From assembly GCA_050012175.1 (NCBI GenBank), contig JBEKHR010000002.1:62001-126000 (forward strand): a DNA stretch of 64,000 bases, in the 5' to 3' direction. The position numbers and the translations under genes were made by a program. Shown one piece after another: positions 8,066 to 17,387 of this stretch. The DNA comes from CAVROP01 sp050012175. GTDB lineage: Bacteria > Acidobacteriota > Terriglobia > UBA7540. Under the pieces are notes generated by a model. It worked only from the letters and a program-made list of their open reading frames with translations, did no database searches and was not told where the DNA came from. Each line of letters begins with the position of its first letter. Within the stretch, counting starts at the first letter, position 1.

Positions 8066-9232
8066 CTAGCGCAGGAACGTGTTCCCGGAGGGATGGTTCG
8101 ATCCGTGGATCCTTGAATGGCAGTTCGTGCAACCCCGGTTGAAATCCCGGATGGCGTTGAGGAGTGTCGGGGTAGTTGGGTGACGACTGCTGTCGTGGCA
8201 GCTATCGCAAACGCGAGGCATGCGCACCTTCAGCAACTGCGGGTTGTTGGTGCCGTGCGCCTCATGGCAATTGGCGCAGTTTTCCATCACCGGCGGGTGC
8301 TCCCACAGGAAAGGACCACGGCGCTCGGTATGGCAGGAGAGGCAGTTCTCGTTGATCGTGCTCTGAATGAGCTGCTTCGGGTTGGGAGTGCCGTGCGGGT
8401 TGTGACAGCTCGTGCAAGTCACCTTGCCTTCGCGATACGGCATGTGCGAGGAGCGCTGCAACTGCGCGCGGCGCATCTGGTGACACTGCAGACAGAGTTC
8501 CGGCTGCGACTTCTTGACCCCCCTGTTCTCGGTCGGCGGGGCGCTGTAGCGGGTGTCGGACGAGAGCGAGACCTGCAGCTCCTGCTTCACCTGGTGGCAG
8601 TCCGCGCAGGCCATCCCGCGCGATTCGTGCGGGCTGGCCTTCCAGAACAGCCGGTTGCCGCGTGAATGGCACGCTAAGCAAGCGGCGTTTTGCTCTTCGA
8701 TCGAGTTGTTGGAATCCTTGCCGAAGCGGAGGGGGATGGTGTCCTTGCCGCCGCCAGCTTCGACGTGAGCTTTGCCGGGCCCGTGACAGGATTCGCAACC
8801 AAGCCTTTCTAATCCAGTCTGGGGATGGGCGTAGATCTTCCCCATGACCGTGTTCTTGAAACGCCTCTCCTGATCCTTGTGACAGCCCACGCAAGTTTCT
8901 GTCCCGACGTAGTCTCCGTCCCCCTTCGCCGGTGGTTGCGCTTTCGCGCTCTGTGCCGCGGCCGCGTTTTTATCCTGATCATCAGTCCGCAGGGTCGCGC
9001 TCAGCAGGAAAAGCCCGGAGGGAGCCAGAACAGCAGAAACGGGCTTCCAGGCTGGCTCCAGTATGGCCGCATCGCCAGCGTTCCCCTGGGTTGACGCCCT
9101 CCAAGAGACAGGCGAGGTTTCATGTGCGACTGGCTGCTTTTGGCCTACGGCAGGACTTATTCCGAAAACAGATACCATGGATAAGATGCCGAGCCAAGTC
9201 CATCCTCTGCGCGCAAGGCTAGGTTCTGTCAT
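8066..9232 (-). CDS. Decaheme c-type cytochrome, DmsE/MtrA family
   Basis: The 388-residue protein contains exactly ten CXXCH motifs (CVGCH, CESCH, CLACH, CADCH, CLQCH, CTSCH, CLSCH, CANCH, CDSCH, CTNCH) in the C-terminal 280 residues, as in DmsE/MtrA/PioA cytochromes. The N-terminal GWTWLGILSMVSVFGISPAVG is a signal peptide. An unusual linker of about 75 residues, poor in motifs, precedes the first heme. It is the first gene of a minus-strand set, followed directly by the MtrB/PioB-type barrel. The family moves electrons across the periplasm and through the barrel to or from extracellular acceptors or donors; the direction and substrate here are not known. Confidence 0.9.
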   Translation of the reverse strand: MTEPSLARRGWTWLGILSMVSVFGISPAVGQKQPVAHETSPVSWRASTQGNAGDAAILEPAWKPVSAVLAPSGLFLLSATLRTDDQDKNAAAAQSAKAQPPAKGDGDYVGTETCVGCHKDQERRFKNTVMGKIYAHPQTGLERLGCESCHGPGKAHVEAGGGKDTIPLRFGKDSNNSIEEQNAACLACHSRGNRLFWKASPHESRGMACADCHQVKQELQVSLSSDTRYSAPPTENRGVKKSQPELCLQCHQMRRAQLQRSSHMPYREGKVTCTSCHNPHGTPNPKQLIQSTINENCLSCHTERRGPFLWEHPPVMENCANCHEAHGTNNPQLLKVRMPRVCDSCHDSSRHPTTPTLLNAIRDFNRGCTNCHSRIHGSNHPSGNTFLR

Positions 9233-10397
9233 AGGACTATTTCTCCACTTCTGAGACTTGACCCTCGGAGGATCAAATTACGGTCGTTGCGACCACAAAC
9301 CATGTGCCAACATTCCTGGCTTAATGGCACTTCCAAAAGGGCAGGAAAAATCGCCAAGGCTCCACGTAGACCTCGGGTTCTCCCTAAATGATCTTTTGTA
9401 AGAATACGGACATGAAATCAGTTGAATTGGTCTCTTACTTTAGCATTTCACTGTTGATTTCATAAACAGCACATAGGTGTTGAGTTTCTCAACGAAGATA
9501 CCCATTGCGTCCCCAGATTAGGAGACAGGGCTGGAATACTTAGCAAAAAGGATGCCAGTCGACATGAAATCTCTCTCAACCAAAGCCAACGTGGTATTAC
9601 GGGTTTTCTGAAAAGGGTCTATGTGTACACGCTTTCTCGACACGGCGTGGAATTACGCAACACCAGTCTATTTGTCGCGATTAACTCGGTGAATTTGCGC
9701 AACTTGACCGCCCTCCCCTTACTGGGGATGGTCACTTCTGAAATTGAGATAGACCGGAATTTCTGATTTCAACTCTATCCCTGCGCAAAACCATGCGCCT
9801 GCTACCCCTCGCGCGTCAAGTTCAGATCGACATAGCCGCCCTCGGGTCCCATCGCGGCTCGTTTCGCAGTTTGGCTGACTTTTTCCCTCCTCCCGCCTGC
9901 CTCGCCGCTGACACCTGTACCCGTGGATCACTTCCCTTGAAGGTGTTACAGGCAGTGTCAGAGCCGGGTTGTTGAAATCTCCTACAGGGCCGTGTGGATT
10001 AACGCAACAGGGGCAAATAGTCCCCGCTCTCAATGGTGATTATTGCGCTATTCCTCGTAACAGGGAGAGAGCCCGTGAGAATTTTTCCTGATTGGATCAA
10101 AGGGCTGTAGCTTAACACCCAACCGGGCAAGCGGCAACATTTCTTGTTCGCCGAGGAGTGCGAGTCATGGCAAGAGGTGGCAACCCCGGTCCGATCCGGG
10201 CGCTGTCTCTAGCCTGCTCAGATCTCGGTCCAAAGGGGCATAAACGACCACCAATTGCCGTCTTTCACGTGACCAAGAATTGCTGCCGCTCCGCCCACGA
10301 TCGGTAGCAATAAGCCAATGTGACAGGGAGGGCGGCCGTTGGAATCCCTCTTGCTTGCAGGTCGTTGTCGGAGTAGAATAGCAGTTGAGGATTAATC
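9233..10397. other. 1.2-kb region without a supported gene
   Basis: Open frames here (for example 9719-10033 on the minus strand) are short, lack family features and have no good ribosome binding sites. The stretch 9370-9600 is markedly AT-richer than its surroundings and probably holds the promoter of the decaheme cytochrome gene. I found no tRNA, repeat or riboswitch-like structure that I can defend. Confidence 0.4.
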
Positions 10398-10760
10398 TTG
10401 AGGTACTTGACGTACATTTTGCTCGGTGTGTTGTTACTGCAGTTCTCGGGTCTACGTGAAGTCTGTTTCTCTCGGCCATGCGCGAGCCACGACTGCTGCC
10501 CCGCCCCAAAGGGTAAGTCGGTTCCAGGCCGTTCTGCCGTCCCTGAATGCTGTCTGGCAATGGCCTTGACCCTCCAAAGTTCCGTGGCGGAAGTCACGAG
10601 CGGGACTGACCATTCCGTAACCATCCTGCTGATTGAAACGAAGCGCGCGACTGACTCAATTCCACCACTCGTCGAGAGGCGGCCCGAAAGGCTTACGTCT
10701 TCCGGCCTCACGTTGCCTCCTCTCACCCCGCTGCTCCAGAGTTGTCTGCTCCTGATCTGA
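10398..10760 (+). CDS. Small exported Cys-rich protein upstream of the Cus-like operon
   Basis: The 120-residue frame begins with TTG 10398, preceded by GAGGA at a suitable distance. It starts with a signal-like segment (RYLTYILLGVLLLQFSG) followed by clustered Cys and His: CFSRPCASHDCCPAP and PECCLAM. The C-terminal half has no motif and ends in a short hydrophobic tail. I do not recognise a named family. The position directly before copper/silver efflux genes and the soft-metal-type ligands suggest periplasmic metal binding, which is inference. Alternatively the frame could be fortuitous, because the start is a weak TTG. Confidence 0.5.
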   Translation: MRYLTYILLGVLLLQFSGLREVCFSRPCASHDCCPAPKGKSVPGRSAVPECCLAMALTLQSSVAEVTSGTDHSVTILLIETKRATDSIPPLVERRPERLTSSGLTLPPLTPLLQSCLLLI

Positions 10761-10864
10761 AACATTCCAAATCACCCACCCCATTTGTTTTGGTTTGATT
10801 CTCTTGCCCGCATGAGATGGGCGAGGAACCAAAACGAAAACTCGCTGTTGCCAACTTGCCTAAT

Positions 10865-11033
10865 AGGATGCTGAAAAGCGTTTGTGAGCGCTGTCATTCC
10901 GACCCTGAGCCGAGCGAAGCGAGGAATCTCGCTCTGGAAACCCCGATCTGATCGGGGCGAGATTCCTCGTCGTCCGCCAATAAGAATGGCGGATTCCTCG
11001 GAATGACAGGCTAGGCGGGTTTTTCAGCATCCT
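10865..11033. repeat. MITE-like palindromic element with 13-bp terminal inverted repeats
   Basis: The ends AGGATGCTGAAAA (10865-10877) and TTTTCAGCATCCT (11021-11033) are perfect inverted repeats. Inside lies a second inverted pair beginning TGTCATTCCGA (10892) and ending GGAATGACA (11008), with GAGGAATCTCGCTCTGG in the left arm. Related copies occur at 27701-27820 and 30790-30912. It encodes no protein, so it would depend on a transposase elsewhere if it is mobile. It lies just upstream of the outer-membrane efflux gene. Confidence 0.75.
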
Positions 11034-11061
11034 GTTAAGAAGCTAGTAAGGAGATTCGAGC

Positions 11062-12342
11062 ATGCGTCCCTGGATCATCTTTCTGATCTTTCTCTGTGCG
11101 CCACCGCGCATCTTTTCACAGTCGCAAGGACCAAGTAGCGTGCCTGCCGAGCCCAAAGGAGCTGCCAGCCTTACGGCGTTGGCTCAGGAAGCAATGGACC
11201 GCAACCCGGAAATTCAGGCAGCCAAGCGCGCTGTTCAAGCCAAGCGTGCGCGAGTTCCGCAGGCTGGCGCCTGGCCTGACCCCAAGCTTTCCGTGAGCTA
11301 CGGCGGCAATGTCCTTCCACCGTTTACGGTCATGGCCGGCGACCCTTCCAGCGCCCGCCAGATCATGGCCGAGCAGGAGATTCCCTATCCGGGCAAGACG
11401 CGCCTTCGGACCGGAATCGCCTCACGCGATGCGGACGCGGAAACTCTGGCCTACGAAGCTGTGTGGCGGCGCATCGGGGCGGAAGTGAAGCAGGCCTATT
11501 TCGACCTCTGGTTCACCGACCAGAGTCTTGCCACCCTTCGCAAGGACCGCGAGCTTCTGGAAAAGTTCGAGAAGATTGCCGAAATCCGTTACTCGGTTGG
11601 CAAAGCAGTACAACAGGATGTTCTAAAGGCGCAGGTGGAACTGACGCGGCTCATCGAGCGGCAGACCGTGCTCGAGCAAGCGCGGCAGACCTTCCAGGCG
11701 CAGCTTAACAGCCTCCGGAACCTCCCGGTGGAAACGCCCATAGATACGCGCGGGGAGGTCAGCCCCAGCAACCTCAGCTCTTCGCTCGATGAACTGCAGG
11801 CCGCTGCCCAGGCGAATTATCCGGTCCTGAAACAGCAACAGACGATGGTGGAAGAAAACCGCCTGTTGGTGGACCTGGCGAAGAGAGAGGTCCGTCCGGA
11901 CTTCAGCGTCGGTTACGCCTACATGCAACGCGACCGCCTGCCGGACATGTATGGCATTACCCTCTCCACTTCGCTGCCGATTTTCCGCCACAGAAAGCAG
12001 GCCATGGCCATCGCGGAAGCGGCAGCGAATCTGGAGTCTTCCCGGCAGATGGAAGCCAATGCCCTGACGATGCTCCGCTACCGCGTCAAACAGGAGTTCT
12101 TGGACGTGCAAGCTTCCGAACAGCTTCTGAAGCTCTACTCGCAAGGGATTGTCCCTCAGTCTTCGCTGGCCCTGGAATCCTCAATTTCCGGCTATGAAAC
12201 CGGGGCCGTGGATTTCCTGAACGTGCTCAGCAACTTCACGACGGTCCTCGATTATGAACTGAGCTACAAGCAACAAATCGCCAATCACGAGAAGGCGCTG
12301 GCTCGTTTGGAAGAGCTTACAGCCCTGAATCTGATTCAGTAG
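11062..12342 (+). CDS. cusC: TolC-family outer-membrane efflux protein (CusC-like)
   Basis: The 426-residue protein has a signal peptide (MRPWIIFLIFLCAPPRIFSQ) and the two repeated coiled-coil/strand halves of the outer-membrane efflux protein family. Examples are LTALAQEAMDRNPEIQAAKRAV in the first half and LDELQAAAQANYPVLKQQQ in the second. AAGGAG 9 nt before ATG supports the start. It is the first gene of a plus-strand set with a CusB-like adaptor and a CusA-like pump and would form the outer-membrane exit duct. The CusC label rests on these neighbours; the protein alone could serve other RND pumps. Confidence 0.88.
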   Translation: MRPWIIFLIFLCAPPRIFSQSQGPSSVPAEPKGAASLTALAQEAMDRNPEIQAAKRAVQAKRARVPQAGAWPDPKLSVSYGGNVLPPFTVMAGDPSSARQIMAEQEIPYPGKTRLRTGIASRDADAETLAYEAVWRRIGAEVKQAYFDLWFTDQSLATLRKDRELLEKFEKIAEIRYSVGKAVQQDVLKAQVELTRLIERQTVLEQARQTFQAQLNSLRNLPVETPIDTRGEVSPSNLSSSLDELQAAAQANYPVLKQQQTMVEENRLLVDLAKREVRPDFSVGYAYMQRDRLPDMYGITLSTSLPIFRHRKQAMAIAEAAANLESSRQMEANALTMLRYRVKQEFLDVQASEQLLKLYSQGIVPQSSLALESSISGYETGAVDFLNVLSNFTTVLDYELSYKQQIANHEKALARLEELTALNLIQ

Positions 12343-12344
12343 GA

Positions 12345-12432
12345 ACGGCTGTCAGCTATCAGCTCTCAGCCTTCAGCGAACTCCCAACCCACGACGGTTT
12401 GCTGAAAGCTGACGGCTGATAGCTGACGGCCT
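12345..12432. repeat. 7-nt repeat array between efflux genes
   Basis: The spacer has phased 7-nt words such as TCAGCTA, TCAGCTC and TCAGCCT. They are followed by their inverse (GCTGAAAGCTGACGG, then CTGATAGCTGACGG), so the spacer can fold into a long imperfect hairpin between the CusC-like and CusB-like genes. Similar arrays recur in at least seven other spacers of the window. Confidence 0.6.
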
Positions 12433-12452
12433 TCACAAGGAAGAGGTGAACT

Positions 12453-13811
12453 ATGGAAAAAACAAGAGAGACTGGAAGCAGAATTACCGCATTCCTGGCC
12501 GGCGCGGGCCTGGTCAGTTTGATTGTGACCCTGAGCTTTGTCTGGCGACCCGCGCGTGCAAAGCTGGCCAGTCTTCTGAACCCGCGACCGAGTTCTCCAG
12601 CCTCGCTGGCGCCAACCACGGATTCCAGCGGCCGGAAGATCCTCTATTACGAAGATCCCATGCATCCCTGGTACAAGTCCAACAAACCGGGCATTGCGCC
12701 GGATTGCGGGATGAAGCTGGTCGCGGTCTACGCCGACGAGCAGCAGACTACTGCCGTGGGGACGTTGCCGCCCGGCGCGGTTCAAATTAGCCCAGCCCGC
12801 CAGCAGCTCATGGGAGTCACCACAGCCGTGGCGGATTATCGCCCGGTGGAAAAGACGATCCGGACAGTGGGCCAGGTTGCCATTGACGAAACGCGGTTGG
12901 CCGACGTGCACGTGAAGGTCAACGGCTGGATCCAGGAAGTCTTCGTGGATTACACGTGGCAGTCCGTCAAAAAGGGAGAACCGCTGTTCACAATTTACAG
13001 CCCCGACCTGCTCGCCACCGAGCAGGAGTATCTGCTGGCGCTTCGAGCCCGCAAGGCACTTGGGACCAGCTCCTACCTGGAAGTTTCGTCAGGCTCTGAA
13101 TCCTTGCTGGAGGCTGCGCGCCACCGGCTTGCGCTTTGGGATTTGACCGATGCACAAATCGGACAATTGGAAGAAACGGGCAAGGCTCAACACGAGATCA
13201 CGTTTTATGCGCCCGCCTCCGGCTACGTCATGGAACGCAAGGCATACCCCAATCAATATGTGACTCCAGACACAGAACTCTACAAGCTGGTGGACCTCAG
13301 CAGGGTCTGGGTGCAGGCAGATGTTTACGAATTTGAGATGCCCGCGGTCAGTCTGGGCCAGGAAGCAACTTTGACGACAGAATCCCTGCCCGGAGTCTCC
13401 TGGAAGGGCCGGCTTGTTTTTGTCAATCCCGAAGTCAAGACAGATACGCGAACCGGGACAGTACGCATGGAATTTCCTAATCCCGAATTGAAGCTAAAGC
13501 CCGGAATGTTTGTAAACGTTGAACTGCACAAGTCTTTTGGCCGGCAACTGACCGTGCCCGTTGATGCCGTCCTTAACTCGGGCACGCGTCAGGTGGTTTT
13601 CGTGGACCTCGGCAACGGCGCGTTTGCGCCGCGTGAAGTGAAGGTCGGTGAACGCACGCAGGATTACCTCGCCATTCTGAGCGGTCTTCGAGCCGGCGAA
13701 CGCGTGGTCACACGCGCGAACTTCTTGATCGACTCCGAAAGTAATCTCCGCCAGTCCATAGAAGGAATGGCGGGCATGCCGGGGATGCAGTCACAAGGGA
13801 AAAAGCCATGA
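12453..13811 (+). CDS. cusB: RND periplasmic adaptor with heavy-metal-binding domain (CusB-like)
   Basis: The 452-residue membrane-fusion protein has an N-terminal membrane segment (about residues 10-32) and then a short heavy-metal-binding domain with YYEDPMHPWYKSNKPG followed by CGMKL, near residues 65-90. The lipoyl and coiled-coil hairpin region follows (VKVNGWIQEVFVDYTWQSVKKG), then the beta-barrel domain (FVNPEVKTDTRTGTVR). This domain order is that of CusB-type adaptors for copper/silver. AGGAAGAGG precedes ATG. Its stop overlaps the pump gene start by ATGA. It links the inner-membrane pump to the outer-membrane channel and can hand over metal. Confidence 0.9.
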   Translation: MEKTRETGSRITAFLAGAGLVSLIVTLSFVWRPARAKLASLLNPRPSSPASLAPTTDSSGRKILYYEDPMHPWYKSNKPGIAPDCGMKLVAVYADEQQTTAVGTLPPGAVQISPARQQLMGVTTAVADYRPVEKTIRTVGQVAIDETRLADVHVKVNGWIQEVFVDYTWQSVKKGEPLFTIYSPDLLATEQEYLLALRARKALGTSSYLEVSSGSESLLEAARHRLALWDLTDAQIGQLEETGKAQHEITFYAPASGYVMERKAYPNQYVTPDTELYKLVDLSRVWVQADVYEFEMPAVSLGQEATLTTESLPGVSWKGRLVFVNPEVKTDTRTGTVRMEFPNPELKLKPGMFVNVELHKSFGRQLTVPVDAVLNSGTRQVVFVDLGNGAFAPREVKVGERTQDYLAILSGLRAGERVVTRANFLIDSESNLRQSIEGMAGMPGMQSQGKKP

Positions 13812-16800
13812 TCAACCGCATTATTGAGTTCTGCGCGAAAAACAAGTTTGTGGTGTTCCTGTTTGTGGGAGTTGCCGTCCTGGTGGGTTGGTGGTCACTC
13901 CATAACGTTCCGCTCGATGCCATTCCGGACCTTTCGGACACGCAGGTAATTATTTATTCGCGCTGGGATCGTAGCCCGGACATCATGGAAGACCAGGTTA
14001 CCTATCCGATTACCACTGCCATGCTCGGCGCCCCGAAAGTAAAGGACATCAGAGGTTTTTCAGACTTTGGATACTCCTACGTTTACATCATCTTCGACGA
14101 AGGCACGGATATCTACTGGGCGCGGTCTCGCACTCTGGAATACCTCTCCAAGATCACGCCTCGTTTGCCCTCGGGTGTGCAGGTGGAGTTGGGTCCGGAC
14201 GCCACCTCCATCGGCTGGGTTTTCCAGTACGCGCTGGTGGACAATACCGGCCGATACAGTACTGAAGCGTTGCGGTCGTTCCAGGATTGGTATCTGCGCT
14301 ACTACCTGCAAAGCGTTCCGGGCGTCGCGGAAGTGGCTCCGATTGGCGGTTTGGTCCGCCAGTACCAGATTCAGGTTGACCCGAATGCGCTCGCCGCCTA
14401 CCGAATCCCACTGGAGAAAGTCTCAGAGGCAGTACGGCACGGCAACAATGATGTGGGTGGGCGGCTCGTCGAGTTTTCCGGTCGTGAGTTCATGGTGCGC
14501 GGCCGCGGCTACGCGCGTTCGCTCGCGGATCTGGACCGGATTGTGGTGGGAGTCAATCCCATGACGGGCACGCCCGTAACGGTGAAGGACATCGGACAAG
14601 TCACGTTAGGCCCCGACATTCGGCGCGGGGTCGCCGACCTGGACGGCAAAGGCGACGTGGTGGGCGGCGTGGTCATCATGCGCTCCGGGGAGAATGCGCT
14701 CAAGGTGATCGAGCGCGTAAAAGCGAAGCTGGACGAGATTCGTCCTGCGCTTCCTCCCGGCGTCAAACTCGTAACCACTTATGACCGCTCCGACCTGATC
14801 CTCCGGTCAATCGATACGCTCAAGCACACGCTGATCGAGGAAATCTCCATTGTCAGCATCGTAATCCTGATCTTTCTGTGGCACATCCCCAGCGCCCTGA
14901 TTCCGATCCTCACCATCCCCATCACCGTGCTGATTTCGTTTATTCCCATGAAGCTGGTCGGCGTCACGTCCAACATCATGTCCCTGGGCGGGATCGCCAT
15001 TGCCATCGGCGCCATGGTGGATGCGGCAGTCGTAGTGGTCGAGCAGACCCACAAGAAGCTGGAAGAGTGGGACGCACAAGGGAGGAAACGAGACTATCAC
15101 GAAGTAGTTGTGGAAGCTGTGAAGGAAGTCGGAGGAGCGAGTTTCTTCTCGTTACTCGTGATCGCGGTCTCGTTCATGCCGATTTTTACCTTGGAGGCGC
15201 AGGAGGGCCGGCTGTTCAAGCCCTTGGCATTCACCAAGAACTTCTGCATGGCCATCGCCGCCGTCCTCGCCATCACCCTCGACCCGGCCATGCGCCTGCT
15301 TTTCACGCACGCCAACAGCTTTAATTTCCGCCCGCGCTTCCTTGCCCGGATGGTCAACGCCGTTCTGGTGGGAAAGATTCACAGGGAGGAGAAGCATCCC
15401 ATCAGCCACCTCTTGATGAAGGTGTATCACCCCGTTGCCGAGATGGCGCTGCGCTTCAGGTGGGCTGTGATCCCGGCCGCAGTCGCCATCGTGGTTGTGA
15501 CCGTGCCGGTCTTCAATCGCCTGGGGTCCGAATTCATGCCGCCCTTGAACGAAGGCACGCTCCTCTACATGCCAACCACCCTGCCCGGAATCTCTGTGAC
15601 CGAAGCACAGCGCCTCTTGCAGATTCAGGACCGTGTGCTGAGAAGCTTTCCGGAAGTCGAGCGGGTTTTCGGCAAGGCAGGTCGAGCGGAAACCTCCACC
15701 GACCCCGCTCCGTTATCGATGATGGAGACCACCGTTGTCCTGAAACCAGAAGACCGGTGGCGGCCGGAACAGCGCTGGTATTCCCCTTGGGCCCCGCAAT
15801 GGTTGAAGAGAATCTTACGCCACACTTGGCCGGACCACATCAGCCAGGAGGAACTGGTCGACGAGATGGATCAGGCGCTCAGAATCCCGGGAACCACCAA
15901 TGCCTGGACCATGCCCATCCGCAATCGCATTGACATGCTTACCACCGGAGTGCGAACTCCGGTGGGCGTGAAGGTCTTCGGCTCCGACTTGAACAAGATC
16001 CAAACCTTAGGTGAGGAGATCGAGCGCGTTCTTGCCCCAATCCAGGGCACGCGCAGCGTGTACGCCGAGCGGACAAGCGGAGGGTATTTCCTGGACTTCG
16101 ATCTGAAACGCGAAGAATTGGCGCGTTACGGGCTCACCGTCGATGACGTACAGGGATACATCATGTCGGCCGTGGGTGGGGAGGATGTCACCACCACCGT
16201 CGAAGGTCGTGAGCGCTACGGCGTAAACGTTCGCTATTTCCGCGATTTCCGCAGCAACGTCGAGGCCCTCGAACGCGTGTTGGTTTCAACTCCCTCGGGA
16301 GCGCAGATTCCGATGGCCCAGCTCGCGGACATCCGCATGGTTGAAGGCCCTGGAATGATTCGCGACGAAAACGGGCTGCTCAGCGGCTACGTGTACGTGG
16401 ATGTGGCGGGGCGCGACCTGGGCAGCTACGTGGACGAGGCCCGCCACGTCGTTCATGAGAAAGTGGAATCGCATTTGCCCGCTGGTTACAGCCTGAGCTG
16501 GAGCGGCCAGTATGAGTACCTCCAACGCGTCCGCCAACGCCTGACCTTGGTTGTCCCCATCACGATCTTCATCGTGTTCCTGCTGCTTTATCTCAACACC
16601 AAGTCTGTTGTAAAAACCATGATCGTATTCCTGGCCGTCCCCTTTTCCGCCGTCGGGGCTATCTGGCTGTTGCATTGGTTGGGTTACAACATGAGTATTG
16701 CGGTATGGGTGGGGCTGATCGCCTTGATGGGAGTGGATGCGGAGACCGGGGTTTTCATGCTGCTCTACCTCGATTTGGCTTATGATGAATGGCAGAGGGA

Positions 16801-17071
16801 GGGGCGGCTCAAAAGCTGGCAAGACCTGAAGGAGGCCATTCTGCATGGGGCTGTGAAGCGCGTGCGGCCTAAAGTGATGACCGTGGCGTGCATGTTTCTG
16901 GGGCTTCTTCCCATCATGTGGTCCACGGGGACGGGCTCGGACGTCATGAAGCGCATCGCCGCCCCCATGATCGGCGGCATCTTTACGTCATTCATCCTGG
17001 AGCTGGTCGTTTACCCGGCCATTTATGCCGTGTGGAAATGGAACTTTGAAGTGAAACCGAGCCTGAGATAA
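13808..17071 (+). CDS. cusA: Heavy-metal RND efflux pump, CusA/CzcA family
   Basis: The 1087-residue inner-membrane pump has the full RND layout: an N-terminal membrane helix, two large periplasmic loops and two groups of membrane helices. The membrane segment AIAIGAMVDAAVVVVEQTHK, in the fourth-helix region, matches the CusA-type (monovalent metal) signature rather than that of drug pumps. The ending VVYPAIYAVWKW is typical. It is translationally coupled to the CusB-like adaptor (4-bp overlap). The proposed substrate is Cu(I) or Ag(I), supported by the adaptor's metal domain and the NosL-like gene downstream. Proton-driven export is known for the family. Confidence 0.92.
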   Translation: MINRIIEFCAKNKFVVFLFVGVAVLVGWWSLHNVPLDAIPDLSDTQVIIYSRWDRSPDIMEDQVTYPITTAMLGAPKVKDIRGFSDFGYSYVYIIFDEGTDIYWARSRTLEYLSKITPRLPSGVQVELGPDATSIGWVFQYALVDNTGRYSTEALRSFQDWYLRYYLQSVPGVAEVAPIGGLVRQYQIQVDPNALAAYRIPLEKVSEAVRHGNNDVGGRLVEFSGREFMVRGRGYARSLADLDRIVVGVNPMTGTPVTVKDIGQVTLGPDIRRGVADLDGKGDVVGGVVIMRSGENALKVIERVKAKLDEIRPALPPGVKLVTTYDRSDLILRSIDTLKHTLIEEISIVSIVILIFLWHIPSALIPILTIPITVLISFIPMKLVGVTSNIMSLGGIAIAIGAMVDAAVVVVEQTHKKLEEWDAQGRKRDYHEVVVEAVKEVGGASFFSLLVIAVSFMPIFTLEAQEGRLFKPLAFTKNFCMAIAAVLAITLDPAMRLLFTHANSFNFRPRFLARMVNAVLVGKIHREEKHPISHLLMKVYHPVAEMALRFRWAVIPAAVAIVVVTVPVFNRLGSEFMPPLNEGTLLYMPTTLPGISVTEAQRLLQIQDRVLRSFPEVERVFGKAGRAETSTDPAPLSMMETTVVLKPEDRWRPEQRWYSPWAPQWLKRILRHTWPDHISQEELVDEMDQALRIPGTTNAWTMPIRNRIDMLTTGVRTPVGVKVFGSDLNKIQTLGEEIERVLAPIQGTRSVYAERTSGGYFLDFDLKREELARYGLTVDDVQGYIMSAVGGEDVTTTVEGRERYGVNVRYFRDFRSNVEALERVLVSTPSGAQIPMAQLADIRMVEGPGMIRDENGLLSGYVYVDVAGRDLGSYVDEARHVVHEKVESHLPAGYSLSWSGQYEYLQRVRQRLTLVVPITIFIVFLLLYLNTKSVVKTMIVFLAVPFSAVGAIWLLHWLGYNMSIAVWVGLIALMGVDAETGVFMLLYLDLAYDEWQREGRLKSWQDLKEAILHGAVKRVRPKVMTVACMFLGLLPIMWSTGTGSDVMKRIAAPMIGGIFTSFILELVVYPAIYAVWKWNFEVKPSLR

Positions 17072-17387
17072 GAATGTCTCCGAAGTCACATGCGAAGCGT
17101 CAGAATCGTAGCCCTCTTGGGGAGAGGGTGTCCCGCTACCGGCGCTTTCACCAGCCGGAGCGGGACGGGTGAGGGGTCGGTTGCACGCTGAGGAGGGATC
17201 AAATGGGCGAACATGACGAAGTAACCCCTCACCTGGCTCGCTCCGCTCGCCACCCTCTCCCCAAGGGAGAGGGCTGTATTTCCTACATCGGCTGCCCGTG
17301 TCCAGCCGAAGATGTGGGTAAAGATCAGCCCCGGGGGAGAGGGCGAAGACCCAATTTCCTCCCTTTCTCCTCGGAGGGGAAGAAACC
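17072..17387. other. Spacer after the pump gene, containing a dispersed repeat
   Basis: It contains no gene. It holds the 121-bp repeat annotated at 17119-17239 and further CCCTCACC/GGGTGAGG-type palindromic sequence up to about 17350. Confidence 0.55.
17119..17239. repeat. 121-bp dispersed repeat, copy 1
   Basis: This stretch matches 61909-62029 over 121 bp in the same orientation with only a few differences (for example GATCAAATG against GAGCAGATG). Both copies contain GGGTGAGGGGTCGG on the left and CCCCTCACC on the right, so each can form a hairpin. It lies in a spacer and codes for nothing recognisable. Confidence 0.8.

Noticed and set aside
9719..10033. A 104-codon minus-strand frame upstream of the cytochrome operon
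   Set aside because: Its composition is atypical, there is no ribosome binding site and no recognisable fold.
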